A DNA stretch of 64,000 nt from CAVUQH01 sp963774445 (GCA_963774445.1 CAVZFC010000031.1:62001-126000), one strand, 5' to 3'; shown: positions 1 through 10,047, counted from the first letter of the stretch. Program-made: numbers and translations. Notes: a model not told the origin generated them from the letters alone.

Positions 1-161
1 GCGGCGTCGGCGTAGTCCCACTTGTCGAAGCCTTCCGGCAGATCGCGGACGGCGATGTACACGTTGACCGCGCCGACCGCGATCATTCCGCCGAGCACGA
101 GCGCCCACGCCTTGCGGCTGTTCCACATCGGCTTGCGCTCGCTTCGGTCGCGCTTCGACAC
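1..161 (-). CDS. Partial membrane protein, N-terminal fragment
   Basis: The window edge cuts this gene and leaves about 53 codons. GTG at 161 and ATG at 128 are both in-frame starts. A basic hydrophilic head (SKRDRSERKP) is followed by one hydrophobic segment at about residues 19-38 and then an acidic stretch (PEGFDKWDYADA), which suggests an N-terminal membrane anchor. It starts 12 bases after the stop of the Mpo1-like gene on the same strand, so the two may be co-transcribed. I do not recognise the family. Confidence 0.5.
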   Translation of the reverse strand, partial: MSKRDRSERKPMWNSRKAWALVLGGMIAVGAVNVYIAVRDLPEGFDKWDYADA

Positions 162-173
162 GGTGCCACGCTA

Positions 174-470
174 TCAGACCGCCTCGGGCTTTGCCTCCTG
201 TCCGCGGATCTTGCGCACGAACCACATCGGTCCGACGAGGAGGAATCGCGGATCGGAGAAGAAGCTGGGCGCCTTGCCCTCGAACGCGTGGCCGACGAAC
301 TGCAGGATCCAGCCGACGACGAACATCGACGTGCCCAGGAGCGGGTTGAACGGGAGAATCGGCAGCGACGCGACGATCATCGGGATGCCGACGGTGTGCA
401 GCGCGCGGTTGACCGGGTGCTGGTGATCGTTGCGGTAGCGCTCCAACATGCCCTTGAGATCGATAGCCAT
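174..470 (-). CDS. Mpo1-like / DUF962 family membrane protein
   Basis: A 98-residue protein of the DUF962 (Mpo1-like) family. Visible signatures are the His-rich head HQHPVNRALHTVGIP, two hydrophobic segments (about 29-44 and 49-62) and the FVGHAFEGKAPSFFSDP block. Yeast Mpo1 is an iron-dependent dioxygenase acting on 2-hydroxy fatty acids; bacterial members are mostly uncharacterised, so the chemistry here is inference. I chose ATG at 470 because a GGAGG ribosome site lies about 5 bases upstream; an upstream in-frame start at 485 would overlap that site. Confidence 0.75.
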   Translation of the reverse strand: MAIDLKGMLERYRNDHQHPVNRALHTVGIPMIVASLPILPFNPLLGTSMFVVGWILQFVGHAFEGKAPSFFSDPRFLLVGPMWFVRKIRGQEAKPEAV

Positions 471-524
471 AGTGCCTCCGTACATCGGGGAGTGAAATTG
501 GTAAGACCAATTCCTATCATGTGA

Positions 525-1517
<993 letters not shown>

Positions 1518-1533
1518 GGCTGGCTGCGGTTTA

Positions 1534-4500
1534 TCACCGGTACGAGGTCGGGTCGATGTTGAACTTCTTCATCTTGTTGTAGATGGTGCCGCGGGAGACG
1601 CCCAGCGCGCGGGCGACCGCCGGGATCCTGCCCCGATGCTGGGACAGTGCCGCCTCGAGCAGCTCGCGTTCGCTCTCGGAGACCGTCTTGAGCGGTGCGT
1701 GCTGCGGCGGGTATTGTTGCGACGCCGCCCCGCCGAAGTGGCCGCCGTAGGCCGGGCTCGGGGCCAGCGGGCGAGGCATCGCCGGCGGAATCGCCTGGGC
1801 CTGGCCGGCCAGCTCGAGCACCGCCGGGATCTCGGCCAGCGACCGCTGCTCGGGGGTGACCAGGTTGACCTCGCCCTCGAGCACGTGCTCGAGCTCGCGG
1901 ATGTTGCCCGGCCAGGGATAGTCGAGGAAGACGCGCATGACGTGCGGCTCGACGCCGGAGAGCTGCTTGCCCATGCGCGCGGAATAGACGCGGAGGAAAT
2001 GCTCGGTCAGGCGCGCCACGTCCTCGGGGCGCTCGCGCAGCGGCGGCAGGTTGATGTGGATGACGCGCAGGCGGAAGAACAGGTCCTGGCGGAACAGGCC
2101 GCGCGAGACCTCGGCCGCCAGGTCGCGGTTGGTCGTGGCGATGACGCGGCAGTTGAGCGGAATCTCGCGCGAGCCGCCCAGCCGCTGGGTGGTCCGCTCT
2201 TGCAGCACGCGCAGCAGCTTGGCCTGCATCTCCAGCGGCATGTCGCCGATCTCGTCCAGCAGGATCGTGCCGCCCTCGGCCAGCTCGAACTTGCCCGGCC
2301 GGCCGCCCTTGCGCGCGCCGGTGAAGGCGCCGGACTCGTAGCCGAACAGCTCGCTCTCGAGCAGGTCGCGGGGGATGGCGGCGCAGTTGATGGCGACGAA
2401 CGACCCGGCCGCGCGGCGGCCGCCGTTGTGGATCGCCTGCGCCAGCACCTCCTTGCCGGTGCCGCTCTCGCCGGTGATCAGCACGCTGGAGTCCGAGCGC
2501 GCCGCGGCCTCGGCCAGGACGATCTGCCGCTTGAGCGCCGGCGACTGGCCGATGAGATCGCCGAACGAGTAGCGCGCCGTGGAGCCGATCATCCGCTGGG
2601 CCAGGCCGGCGGCGCGCTTCAGCTCGGTAAAGGTGGCGACGATGCCGGCCGAGCTCCCCTCGGCGTCGCGAATGAGGCGCGTGTTGCACAAGAACTCGGT
2701 GCCCGACAAGGTCACCAGCCGGCCGTCGAGCTCCTCGCCGCGGCGCAGGCCGGTGGCCAGGAACTCCAGCTCGGGCATGGTGTCGATGCGCGGCAGGCGC
2801 TTGTCGTCGGCCGAGATCCCCAGAATGCGCGCGGCACTGGCGTTGAGCGAGGTGAGCGCGCCGCTGGCGTCAACCGACAGCACCGCGTCGGTGACCGCGT
2901 CCAGCGTGGCTGCGCGGGCGCGGGCGACCAGCGCCAGCTCTTCCTGGATGCGGCGATTCTCGAGGATGGCCGCCGCCTGCCCGGCGTAGACCGCGAGCAG
3001 ATCCAGGTCGCGCTCGGTGAAGACGCCGCCACTGATGTCCTTGTCGACGTAGATGGCACCGAAGACGTGCTCACCCTGACGCAGCGGCACCACGCAGGCG
3101 AAGCCGAGGCGCAGCTGCCGCTGCTTGCGCGCGCGTGGATCGGCCTGCTCGCCGGGATTGCTGTCGCGGTAGATGAGGTCGGCGCGGCCGCGGCGAATGG
3201 CGATCTGCTCGACCGGCTCGCGCCATTCGTTCTCCCGCTCCGGCTCGACGCCGTAGGCACCGGCCGCGGCAAGGCCAGTGTTGTCGGCCAGCGCGATGAT
3301 CGCCCGCTCGCCGGTGGTCAGCTGGGCTGCCTGCTCGGCGATGCGCTGGGGCAAGAGCGCGTAGCTGGGCACGTCCGAGAGCGAGCGCGTGAGCTCGATC
3401 AGCGAGCGGATGTTCTCGCGCTCGACCACCACCGCGTTGACCGCGGCCAGGAAGCGCTCCTCGGCCATGGCGATCTCGTCGAGACTGCCAGAGACCACTT
3501 GCTCGGCCTTGATCAGCTTGCTGCGCAGCGCGTCGCGGGCAGGGACGTCGGCGGCCGAGTCGTTCTGCTCGATCGCGGTGAGGGTGAGCTCGGTCAGCTC
3601 GTGAGTCGAGCGCTGGACGTCCAGGCGGCTCTTCTTCAGCTCCTGTAGCAGCTGGAGCACCTCGACCTCGGACACCTTGTCGGTGGCGCGGCGGCCGAAG
3701 CGACGGAAGGCGTCGCGCACCCGCTCCAGATCGCTCAGGCTTCCCAGCTCGCGAAACAGCGCCTGCGCCTTGGCCAGCCAGAACGCCGCCGGGTCGTGCA
3801 ACCCCTCTTCGTCGTGCTCGTTGACGTTGCCGCAGAAGAGACCGTAGCGGAGATATGCCTCGGCCAAATCGCGGTTGAGCCGCTCGGCCTGGAACAGGGT
3901 GATGGCGCGGCGGAAGTAACGCTTGGCGCGCTTGGCGTCGCCGGCGTGCCAGAACACCACCGCGCGCGCCAGCCGCGCGCGACCGATGAACAGCGGGTCG
4001 GCGGCGGCCTCGGCCTCCTCCTCCGAGCGCGCGGCCAAAAGGTCGCCTTCGTCGGTGTCGCCGCGCTCGGCGGCGACGATCGCCAGCCCGCCCAGGGAGC
4101 GCGAAAGCTCCGCCCCGTTCCAATACTCCTCATAGTGCGAACGCGCGTGCTGCCACAGCTCTTCGGCGCGCTCGATGTCGCCGCGCGCAAGGGCTTGCTC
4201 GGCCAAGAGGTTGACCGTTTGCGCCCTCAGGTCGGCGTCGCCAATCTCGTGGGCGGTGTCGAGCGCGCGCGAAAGATAGGCCAGGGCTCGCTCCTGATCG
4301 CCACGGAAGGCGCACGCTGCCCCCAGCTGGACGTCCACGCTCCCCACCGCCCGGGTGTCGTCGAGCTCTTCGTAGCGACGACGGGCGGAGGCGAGAAGGC
4401 GCAGCGCGTGATCGTGCTCACCATGCCGCGCGTGGCGCTTGCCGAGCTCCGCTTCGAGTGCAGCGAGATCGCTGGGAAGATCTGCGTCGGCGAGCTTTTG

Positions 4501-4587
4501 TTTCAGCTCGTCGAGCGCCAGCTCGTGGAGGCCCCGCACCGAGGCCGATTGTACAACATTTCGACAGGTGGGGAGCCTAGTCTCCAT
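1534..4587 (-). CDS. Sigma-54-dependent activator, TPR-GAF-PAS-AAA+-Fis
   Basis: A 1017-residue enhancer-binding protein. TPR-like helical repeats occupy about residues 20-300, a coiled coil 300-395, a GAF domain 400-545, a PAS domain 560-655 and the AAA+ domain 675-905. Walker A GESGTGKE is at 705-712, the sigma-54 contact motif GAFTGA at 753-758 and Walker B ILLDEIGD at 775-782. A Fis-type helix-turn-helix ends the protein (973-1012). It should bind upstream DNA and hydrolyse ATP to open sigma-54 promoters. The long TPR front end resembles the regulatory repeats of kinase-linked activators in myxobacteria, suggesting control by a protein partner. ATG 4587 lies only 27 bases from the divergent FHA activator; GTG at residue 17 is an alternative start that leaves more promoter room. 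Confidence 0.92.
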   Translation of the reverse strand: METRLPTCRNVVQSASVRGLHELALDELKQKLADADLPSDLAALEAELGKRHARHGEHDHALRLLASARRRYEELDDTRAVGSVDVQLGAACAFRGDQERALAYLSRALDTAHEIGDADLRAQTVNLLAEQALARGDIERAEELWQHARSHYEEYWNGAELSRSLGGLAIVAAERGDTDEGDLLAARSEEEAEAAADPLFIGRARLARAVVFWHAGDAKRAKRYFRRAITLFQAERLNRDLAEAYLRYGLFCGNVNEHDEEGLHDPAAFWLAKAQALFRELGSLSDLERVRDAFRRFGRRATDKVSEVEVLQLLQELKKSRLDVQRSTHELTELTLTAIEQNDSAADVPARDALRSKLIKAEQVVSGSLDEIAMAEERFLAAVNAVVVERENIRSLIELTRSLSDVPSYALLPQRIAEQAAQLTTGERAIIALADNTGLAAAGAYGVEPERENEWREPVEQIAIRRGRADLIYRDSNPGEQADPRARKQRQLRLGFACVVPLRQGEHVFGAIYVDKDISGGVFTERDLDLLAVYAGQAAAILENRRIQEELALVARARAATLDAVTDAVLSVDASGALTSLNASAARILGISADDKRLPRIDTMPELEFLATGLRRGEELDGRLVTLSGTEFLCNTRLIRDAEGSSAGIVATFTELKRAAGLAQRMIGSTARYSFGDLIGQSPALKRQIVLAEAAARSDSSVLITGESGTGKEVLAQAIHNGGRRAAGSFVAINCAAIPRDLLESELFGYESGAFTGARKGGRPGKFELAEGGTILLDEIGDMPLEMQAKLLRVLQERTTQRLGGSREIPLNCRVIATTNRDLAAEVSRGLFRQDLFFRLRVIHINLPPLRERPEDVARLTEHFLRVYSARMGKQLSGVEPHVMRVFLDYPWPGNIRELEHVLEGEVNLVTPEQRSLAEIPAVLELAGQAQAIPPAMPRPLAPSPAYGGHFGGAASQQYPPQHAPLKTVSESERELLEAALSQHRGRIPAVARALGVSRGTIYNKMKKFNIDPTSYR

Positions 4588-4614
4588 GTGGGACCCGCGT
4601 TATCATGCGGTCAA

Positions 4615-6081
4615 ATGTCCTCACCTTCCGAAGGCGGCGCGAAGAAGTTTCCGGATTTCGTTCCCCCCACGAAGATCCAGTACATCGACCGGGTCCCGAC
4701 CCTGCATTTGCGCCGCTGCACCCTGCAGACGGCCACAGAGCCGGTGCGCGAGTTCAGCTTCGACAAGGACGAGGTGCGGATCGGGGCGATGGACGACAAC
4801 GACATCGTCCTGCGCGACGACACGGTCTCCCGTCACCACTGCAAGATCATCCAGGAAGACACCGGCTACACGCTGGTGGACATGCGGTCAACCAACGGCA
4901 CCTTCATCAACAAGGTCCGCATTCGCGAGGCGTTCCTCAAGCCCGGCTGCATGATCGCGGTCGGCCACACCCAGCTCAAGTTCAACGCCCGCGAAGAAGA
5001 AGTCGAGATCGTTCCGTCGCGCAAGGACCAGTGCGGCGACCTGATCGGGCGCAACAGCAAGATGCGCGAGATCTACTCGATCATCGAAAAGATCTCGCCG
5101 ACCGCGACCACCGTCGTCATCGAGGGCGAGACCGGCACCGGCAAGGAAGTCGTCGCCCAGAGCATCCACAAGCTGTCCAACCGCGACAAGGGCCCGATGA
5201 TCGTCTTCGACTGCGGTGCCGTGCCGCCCAACCTGATCGAGAGCGAGCTCTTCGGCCACGAAAAGGGCAGCTTCACCGGCGCCGTCATGACCCGCCAGGG
5301 CCTGTTCGAAATGGCAGACGGCGGGACGCTGTTCCTCGACGAGCTCGGTGAGCTGCCGCTCGACCTACAGCCCAAGCTGTTGCGCGCGCTCGAGCAGCGC
5401 GAGATCCGCCGCGTCGGATCGTCGAAATCGATCAAGGTAGATGTCCGCATCATCGCCGCCACCAACCGCAACCTCGAAGAAGAAGTGCGCGGCGGCCGCT
5501 TCCGCCAGGACCTCTTCTATCGGCTGTCGGTTGTGCGCCTGCTGTTGCCCTCCCTGCGCGAGCGCCCCGACGACATCCCGCTGCTGGTCCGCCACTTCCT
5601 CAAGACCCAGCCGTACAACCGCGGCGCCGACGGCACCCAGCGCGTCAAGAGCGTGTCCGCCGCCTGCGCCGACTGCTTCGGACGCTACGCCTGGCCCGGC
5701 AACGTCCGCGAGCTCGTCAATGTCATGGAGCGCGCCGTCTCCTTCTGCGACGGCGACGAGATCCAACCCGAAGACCTACCCGAGCACATCCGTGACGCCG
5801 CCCCCGCCCCCCTGCCGATCGACGCCTCGTCCACCGGCAGCTTCGAGAAAGCCGTCGTCGAAGCCCCCCGCCCGCCAGTCGAGCTCGTCAACGGCACCGT
5901 GACCTTCAAGGACGCCAAAGAACAGTGGGTGTCCTCGTTCGAGCGCGACTACATCATCTCCCTGCTCAAACGCCACGGCGGCAACATCTCCCACGCCGCC
6001 CGCGACGCCGACATCGACCGCAAGTACTTCCGCAAGCTGATGAAGAAGTACGACATCGACGCGTCGGTCGCCGACGAGTAG
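4615..6081 (+). CDS. Sigma-54-dependent activator with N-terminal FHA domain
   Basis: A 488-residue enhancer-binding protein. The FHA domain lies at about residues 53-122 with the phosphothreonine-binding signature RIGAMDDNDI...SRHHC...STNGTFIN. The AAA+ domain (143-375) has Walker A GETGTGKE (171-178), GSFTGA (218-223, a Ser variant of GAFTGA) and LFLDELGE (Walker B). A Fis-like helix-turn-helix is at 438-480. FHA activators of this type are typical of Myxococcota and are thought to respond to Ser/Thr kinases; two such kinases lie elsewhere in this window, although no specific pairing is shown. The frame is open far upstream, but ATG 4615 starts the conserved protein and clears the divergent gene. 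Confidence 0.93.
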   Translation: MSSPSEGGAKKFPDFVPPTKIQYIDRVPTLHLRRCTLQTATEPVREFSFDKDEVRIGAMDDNDIVLRDDTVSRHHCKIIQEDTGYTLVDMRSTNGTFINKVRIREAFLKPGCMIAVGHTQLKFNAREEEVEIVPSRKDQCGDLIGRNSKMREIYSIIEKISPTATTVVIEGETGTGKEVVAQSIHKLSNRDKGPMIVFDCGAVPPNLIESELFGHEKGSFTGAVMTRQGLFEMADGGTLFLDELGELPLDLQPKLLRALEQREIRRVGSSKSIKVDVRIIAATNRNLEEEVRGGRFRQDLFYRLSVVRLLLPSLRERPDDIPLLVRHFLKTQPYNRGADGTQRVKSVSAACADCFGRYAWPGNVRELVNVMERAVSFCDGDEIQPEDLPEHIRDAAPAPLPIDASSTGSFEKAVVEAPRPPVELVNGTVTFKDAKEQWVSSFERDYIISLLKRHGGNISHAARDADIDRKYFRKLMKKYDIDASVADE

Positions 6082-6610
6082 CCGCTGTACAACGCGACCA
6101 GCTGACCACCGACGCAGACCCCCGGTCCGGGCCGACGCGCAGAGCCCGGCCCGCTCGCGCGCTACTTCGTGCGTACGCGGATGCCGTAATTCGCCGTGCT
6201 CGTTGGGCCGTCGAGGCAGTTCTGCCCGGCGTGGTTCGCCACGTGGGGCATTCGTGCGTCGCCCCGCCAATCTGGCCGGGTTCCGAGCCCCAGGCCGGGC
6301 ACTTTCGAAGCGCCTGGAGCTCCGGTCCGGTTGTTTTCGCGGCTCGAGGAAGCCGGGGTCTCGCCCTTCATCGATTGAGTGGTCGTTAGAGCCGACCTAC
6401 GAAGCAATGACGCGAGACAAACCTGGTGTGTGGCTTGCAGTGTTCGGGTGGTGTTCACGATCGGAAACAGAGCAGCCCCGACAGTGCCACGGCGCAAAGA
6501 ACCCGCGACTCCCGTTGTGTTCGCGAGCGCGCGCGATTGCCACGTGGCGAATCGACACAGGTGCGCGTTGGCGCCCATTCAGTTCGACAGGGGCGAGAGG
6601 AAGTTAGCGT
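6082..6610. other. Intergenic region upstream of the poxB-like operon
   Basis: This 529-base gap holds no convincing gene. A minus-strand frame from 6578 to 6162 is open but reads as unstructured sequence; only its last residues (NCLDGPTSTANYGIRVRTK) look protein-like, so it could be the tail of a decayed gene. The part from about 6360 to 6600 is visibly less GC-rich than the flanks and probably holds the promoter of the downstream operon. A purine-rich ribosome site (GAGAGGAAG, 6595-6603) precedes ATG 6611. Confidence 0.4.
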
Positions 6611-8287
6611 ATGAAGTTCTACGAAAATCTACTCGCAACCATTGCGGAAGCCGGGGTCGAGCACATCTTCGGCGTCCCGGGAGACGCGCTCAATCCACTC
6701 ACCGAGGCGCTGCGCAAGCAGCGTGACATCCGCTGGGTTCGCACGGCGCACGAGGAAGGTGCCGCGTTCGCCGCCAGCGGCGCGGCCAAGCTCACGGGGC
6801 GTTTGCAGGTGTGCGCCGGCACGGTCGGTCCGGGCGCGCTGCACCTCATCAATGGCCTGGCCGATGCCGACAAGGACGGTGCCCCGGTGCTGGCCATCCT
6901 CGGGCAGATACCGCGCAGGTTTCGCGGCTCCGACTATCATCAGGAGATCGATCTTCGACGGGTGTTGGCCCCGATCGTCGGTCATGTCGCCGAGATCGAG
7001 GACGAGCGCGCGGCTCCGCACGCGTTCGTCGAAGCGATCAACTTCGCCATCGCCAATCGAGCGGTGTCCGCGCTGATCGTCTCGGCCGAGGTCGGAGAGC
7101 AAACGCTGTCCGACGACGCGGTGCTGCGGCCGGTGACTCGCGAGGGCCTCGGTCACCTCTACCCGTCGCCGACCGCCCTCGCCGAGGTCGTCGAGACGAT
7201 TCGCTCGACTCGCGACATCACCATCTTTGCCGGCGATGGATGTCGCGGCGCCGAGGGCGACGTGCTCACCCTGGCCGAGCGACTGCGAGCGCCGTTGATC
7301 CGCACGCTCAAGGCCCGCGACCTATTCCCCGATGACCACGAGCTGGTGTGCGGCGAGCTGGGCGTGGTCGGCTCGCGGCGCGCCGTCGAAGCGATGCGTC
7401 ACTGCCGGCTCCTGCTCATGATCGGAACCGACTTTCCCTACCGCGACTGGTACAACGACAGCTGCACCGCGATTCAGATCGAACAGCGGGCCAGCGTGAT
7501 CGGCCGCCGATCTCCGCGCACCATCCCGCTTCACGCCGATGCGGGGATCGCCGTTTGCTGCCTGCTCGACTCCATCCAACCCCGCAACCGCGAACCGCGC
7601 GACGGGCTGCGGTCCAGGGTCTGGGAGCACGCGATGGAGCACCAGGAAGAGAGCCACTCGGGTTCCGATCGTCTCCAGCCCCAGGCGGTCATCGCCGCCC
7701 TCGCCGAGGCGGCTCCCGACGACGCCGTCTTCACCTGCGATACCGGAACCTCGACAGTGTGGACCGCCCGACACCTGCACACCAGACCGGGCCAGCGGAT
7801 CACCTTCTGCGCCAACCTCGGCTCGATGGCCTACGCGCTGCCCGCCGGGGTCGGCAGCGCCCTGGTCGCGCCGGAGCGCACGGTCGTCGCCATCACTGGG
7901 GACGGAGCGTTCAACATGCTGATGGGCGAGCTGCTGACCGCCGTGGAGGTGCAAGCCAACCTGAAGGTGGTCGTTCTCGACAACAGCGAAGTCGGCCTGA
8001 TCAAGTTCGAGCAGGAGGCCGAGGGGTTTCCCGAGAGTTCGACCGGCCAGAAGAACCCGGACTACGCGGCGCTGGCCGCGTCGTGTGGAGCGTTCGGGGT
8101 CAACGTAGCTGGGCCGGCAGATCTGGCGCCGGCCTTTGCCGAGGCCTTCTCGCGCAAAGGCCCGGCCGTGGTCGGCGTCCGTGTCGACCCGGACGCGCTG
8201 GTCTTCCCGCCCAAGGTCACCCTGGGCCAGGCGTGGTCGTTCGGCCTGGCGCGAGCGAAAGAGCTCTTCTCTGGGTCCGAACGATGA
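6611..8287 (+). CDS. TPP-dependent pyruvate oxidase/dehydrogenase-like enzyme (PoxB family)
   Basis: A 558-residue three-domain TPP enzyme resembling pyruvate:quinone dehydrogenase PoxB. The N-terminal Pyr domain has the cofactor-activating Glu48 in AHEEGAAFAASG. A central FAD/TH3-type domain follows (about 190-325). The C-terminal PP domain has the TPP/Mg signature starting GDGAFNMLMGE at 430 and ending in LDNS near 456-459. PoxB-like text such as TCDTGTSTVWTARHL and LLMIGTDFPYRDWY separates it from acetolactate synthases. It ends at about the same point as the catalytic core and lacks the amphipathic membrane-binding tail of E. coli PoxB. Its stop overlaps the start of the next gene (ATGA), so the two are probably translationally coupled. 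Substrate and electron acceptor are inferred. Confidence 0.82.
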   Translation: MKFYENLLATIAEAGVEHIFGVPGDALNPLTEALRKQRDIRWVRTAHEEGAAFAASGAAKLTGRLQVCAGTVGPGALHLINGLADADKDGAPVLAILGQIPRRFRGSDYHQEIDLRRVLAPIVGHVAEIEDERAAPHAFVEAINFAIANRAVSALIVSAEVGEQTLSDDAVLRPVTREGLGHLYPSPTALAEVVETIRSTRDITIFAGDGCRGAEGDVLTLAERLRAPLIRTLKARDLFPDDHELVCGELGVVGSRRAVEAMRHCRLLLMIGTDFPYRDWYNDSCTAIQIEQRASVIGRRSPRTIPLHADAGIAVCCLLDSIQPRNREPRDGLRSRVWEHAMEHQEESHSGSDRLQPQAVIAALAEAAPDDAVFTCDTGTSTVWTARHLHTRPGQRITFCANLGSMAYALPAGVGSALVAPERTVVAITGDGAFNMLMGELLTAVEVQANLKVVVLDNSEVGLIKFEQEAEGFPESSTGQKNPDYAALAASCGAFGVNVAGPADLAPAFAEAFSRKGPAVVGVRVDPDALVFPPKVTLGQAWSFGLARAKELFSGSER

Positions 8288-9849
8288 AGAACATCCGCCC
8301 GCTCTTTTTCGTCTACCTCGGCGGCGTGCTGGTCATGGCGGCTCTCGGACTGTTCCGCGACCCGTGGTGGTTCATCGGCGTCGGTCTGGCGATGCCCCTG
8401 GCCGTCATCGGCCTCCGCGACCTGGTGCAGAAGCAGAACGCCATCCTCCGCAACTTCCCCCTGGTCGGCCACATCCGCTACCTGGCGGAAGCGATCTCGC
8501 CGGAGATTCAGCAGTACTTCATCGAGCGCCACACCGACGGCACTCCCATCTCCGAGAACCACCGCAACCTGATCTACGGGCGGTCCCGCGACGACGACCC
8601 GACCCACCCGTTCGGCACCGAGCTCGACCTCTACGATGGCACGTACCACGGGCTCTTTCACTCGATCTACCCGGTCAACGTCCTGGACGAGCCGCCCCGC
8701 GTCGCCATCGGCGGCCGCGACTGCAAGCAGCCCTACGAGGCGTCGCTGCTCAACGTCTCGGCCATGAGCTACGGAGCGCTGGGACCGACCGCGATTCGCG
8801 CCCTGTCGGAAGGCGCGCGAATCGGTGGCTTCTACGTGAACACCGGCGAGGGCTCCCTGTCCGACTATCACCTCGCGGGCGGCGGCGACCTCGTCTGGCA
8901 GATCGGCACCGCCTACTTCGGCTGCCGCACCAAGGACGGCCGCTTCGACGCCGAGGAGTTTCGCAGACAGGCGGTGAATCCGCAGGTGAAGATGATCGAG
9001 CTCAAGCTGTCCCAGGGCGCCAAGCCCGGCCACGGCGGCGTCCTACCGGCGGCCAAGAACAACGAAGAGATCGCCCGCATCCGCGACGTCGAGCCGCACA
9101 CCACAGTCTACTCGCCGCCCGGACACAAGGAGTTCCACGACGCCGAGGGCCTCCTCCAGTTCATCGCCCGCCTGCGCGAGCTGTCGGGCCACAAGCCGGT
9201 CGGATTCAAGCTCTGCCTGGGCAAACGGGACGAGCTCGACGACCTCTGCCGGACCATGACCGAGGTCGGAATCGTCCCCGACTTCATTACCGTCAACGGC
9301 GCAGAAGGCGGCACCGGCGCCGCGCCGCTGGAGTTCAGCGATCACGTCGGCCTGCCGATCCGCTTCGCCCTGCCGTTCGTCGACGAGACCCTGCGCAAAT
9401 ACGGCCTTCGTGACGACATTCGGATCATCGCCAGCGGCAAGGTCACCACCGCCTTCGCGCTGCTCGAGCTCCTCACCTTCGGCGCCGACCTGTGCAACGC
9501 TGCCCGAGCCTTCATGCTGTCCCTGGGCTGCATCCAGGCCCTGCGCTGCAACACCAACTCGTGCCCCACCGGCGTCGCGACCACCAACCGCCGCCTCTAC
9601 CGCGGCCTCGTCGTCGCCGACAAGAAACACCGCGTGGCCAACTTCCACAAGAAGCTCCTCGAAGGTCTGCTCCAGCTCTCCGCCGCCGCCGGCGTCGCCG
9701 ACCCCCGACTCCTCGAGCGCTTTAGCTTCGTCGAGCACCTCAGCCTCGACGACTTGCCCCACCACAAACCCTCACCAGAGCCGCACTCCCGCCGCGCATC
9801 CGGACAGAGTCCGGACCGTAGGTCTTTTTCCCGAGGGAGACATGGCTAG
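8284..9849 (+). CDS. FMN-binding glutamate-synthase-family protein, membrane-anchored
   Basis: A 521-residue protein with two N-terminal membrane segments (about 5-25 and 28-45) followed by a GltB-type FMN barrel. Seen directly are SAMSYGALG, GEGSLSDYH, KPGHGG and a three-cysteine array C416-x5-C422-x4-C427 (CNTNSCPTGVATT), which matches the 3Fe-4S ligand spacing of glutamate synthase large subunits. There is no glutaminase domain, so ammonia release from glutamine is not expected. It overlaps the PoxB-like gene by 4 bases. I infer a membrane redox partner of that enzyme, but the reaction is unknown. The last 16 residues (GQSPDRRSFSRGRHG and neighbours) are encoded by the first unit of a tandem repeat, which also supplies the stop codon. 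Confidence 0.82.
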   Translation: MKNIRPLFFVYLGGVLVMAALGLFRDPWWFIGVGLAMPLAVIGLRDLVQKQNAILRNFPLVGHIRYLAEAISPEIQQYFIERHTDGTPISENHRNLIYGRSRDDDPTHPFGTELDLYDGTYHGLFHSIYPVNVLDEPPRVAIGGRDCKQPYEASLLNVSAMSYGALGPTAIRALSEGARIGGFYVNTGEGSLSDYHLAGGGDLVWQIGTAYFGCRTKDGRFDAEEFRRQAVNPQVKMIELKLSQGAKPGHGGVLPAAKNNEEIARIRDVEPHTTVYSPPGHKEFHDAEGLLQFIARLRELSGHKPVGFKLCLGKRDELDDLCRTMTEVGIVPDFITVNGAEGGTGAAPLEFSDHVGLPIRFALPFVDETLRKYGLRDDIRIIASGKVTTAFALLELLTFGADLCNAARAFMLSLGCIQALRCNTNSCPTGVATTNRRLYRGLVVADKKHRVANFHKKLLEGLLQLSAAAGVADPRLLERFSFVEHLSLDDLPHHKPSPEPHSRRASGQSPDRRSFSRGRHG

Positions 9850-9898
9850 CGGACAGAGTCCGGACCGTAGGTCTTTTTCCCGAGGGAGACATGGCTAG
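9801..9898 (+). repeat. Two perfect 49-bp tandem REP-like units
   Basis: Positions 9801-9849 and 9850-9898 are identical 49-bp units in direct tandem. Each holds the hairpin CGGAC-AGA-GTCCG, then GACC-GTA-GGTC, then a T-rich stretch (CTTTTTCCCGAGG). The core TCCGGACC...GGTCTTTTTCC recurs on the opposite strand at 11088-11223, beyond the transposase gene. The first unit encodes the end of the upstream flavoprotein. Confidence 0.85.
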
Positions 9899-10000
9899 TG
9901 CCGATTCGTGCGCGCCGTCGCGAGGCGGCTCTGGTGCCGAGCGGAAATCGGCCGGCTACCACCGCTAGATCGTGCGACGACTGGGCGGTCGACGCAATAG

Positions 10001-10028
10001 TGCCTGGCGAGGCGAGCCTCGCCAGGCA
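10001..10028. repeat. Long perfect hairpin 3' of the RAYT gene
   Basis: TGCCTGGCGAGGC and GCCTCGCCAGGCA form a 13-bp perfect inverted repeat around a GA centre (in practice a 12-bp stem with a CGAG loop). It lies 19 bases past the transposase stop and also downstream of the oppositely oriented flavoprotein gene. No clear T-run follows, so it is either a factor-aided terminator for both genes or another REP-type palindrome. Confidence 0.65.
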
Positions 10029-10047
10029 GGTCGCGTATTTCGCAGAT

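Noticed and set aside
4200..4614. Longer N-terminus for the FHA activator
   Set aside because: The frame is open upstream only because of GC-rich antisense coding. It would overlap the divergent activator for hundreds of bases.
6162..6578. 138-codon minus-strand open frame
   Set aside because: Composition is irregular, there is no start context, and no domain is visible. Kept only as a possible relic in the intergenic entry.
6611..8287. Acetolactate synthase
   Set aside because: The best visible similarity is to PoxB (DTGTSTVWTARHL, GTDFPYRDWY), and no regulatory subunit or branched-chain amino acid genes adjoin.
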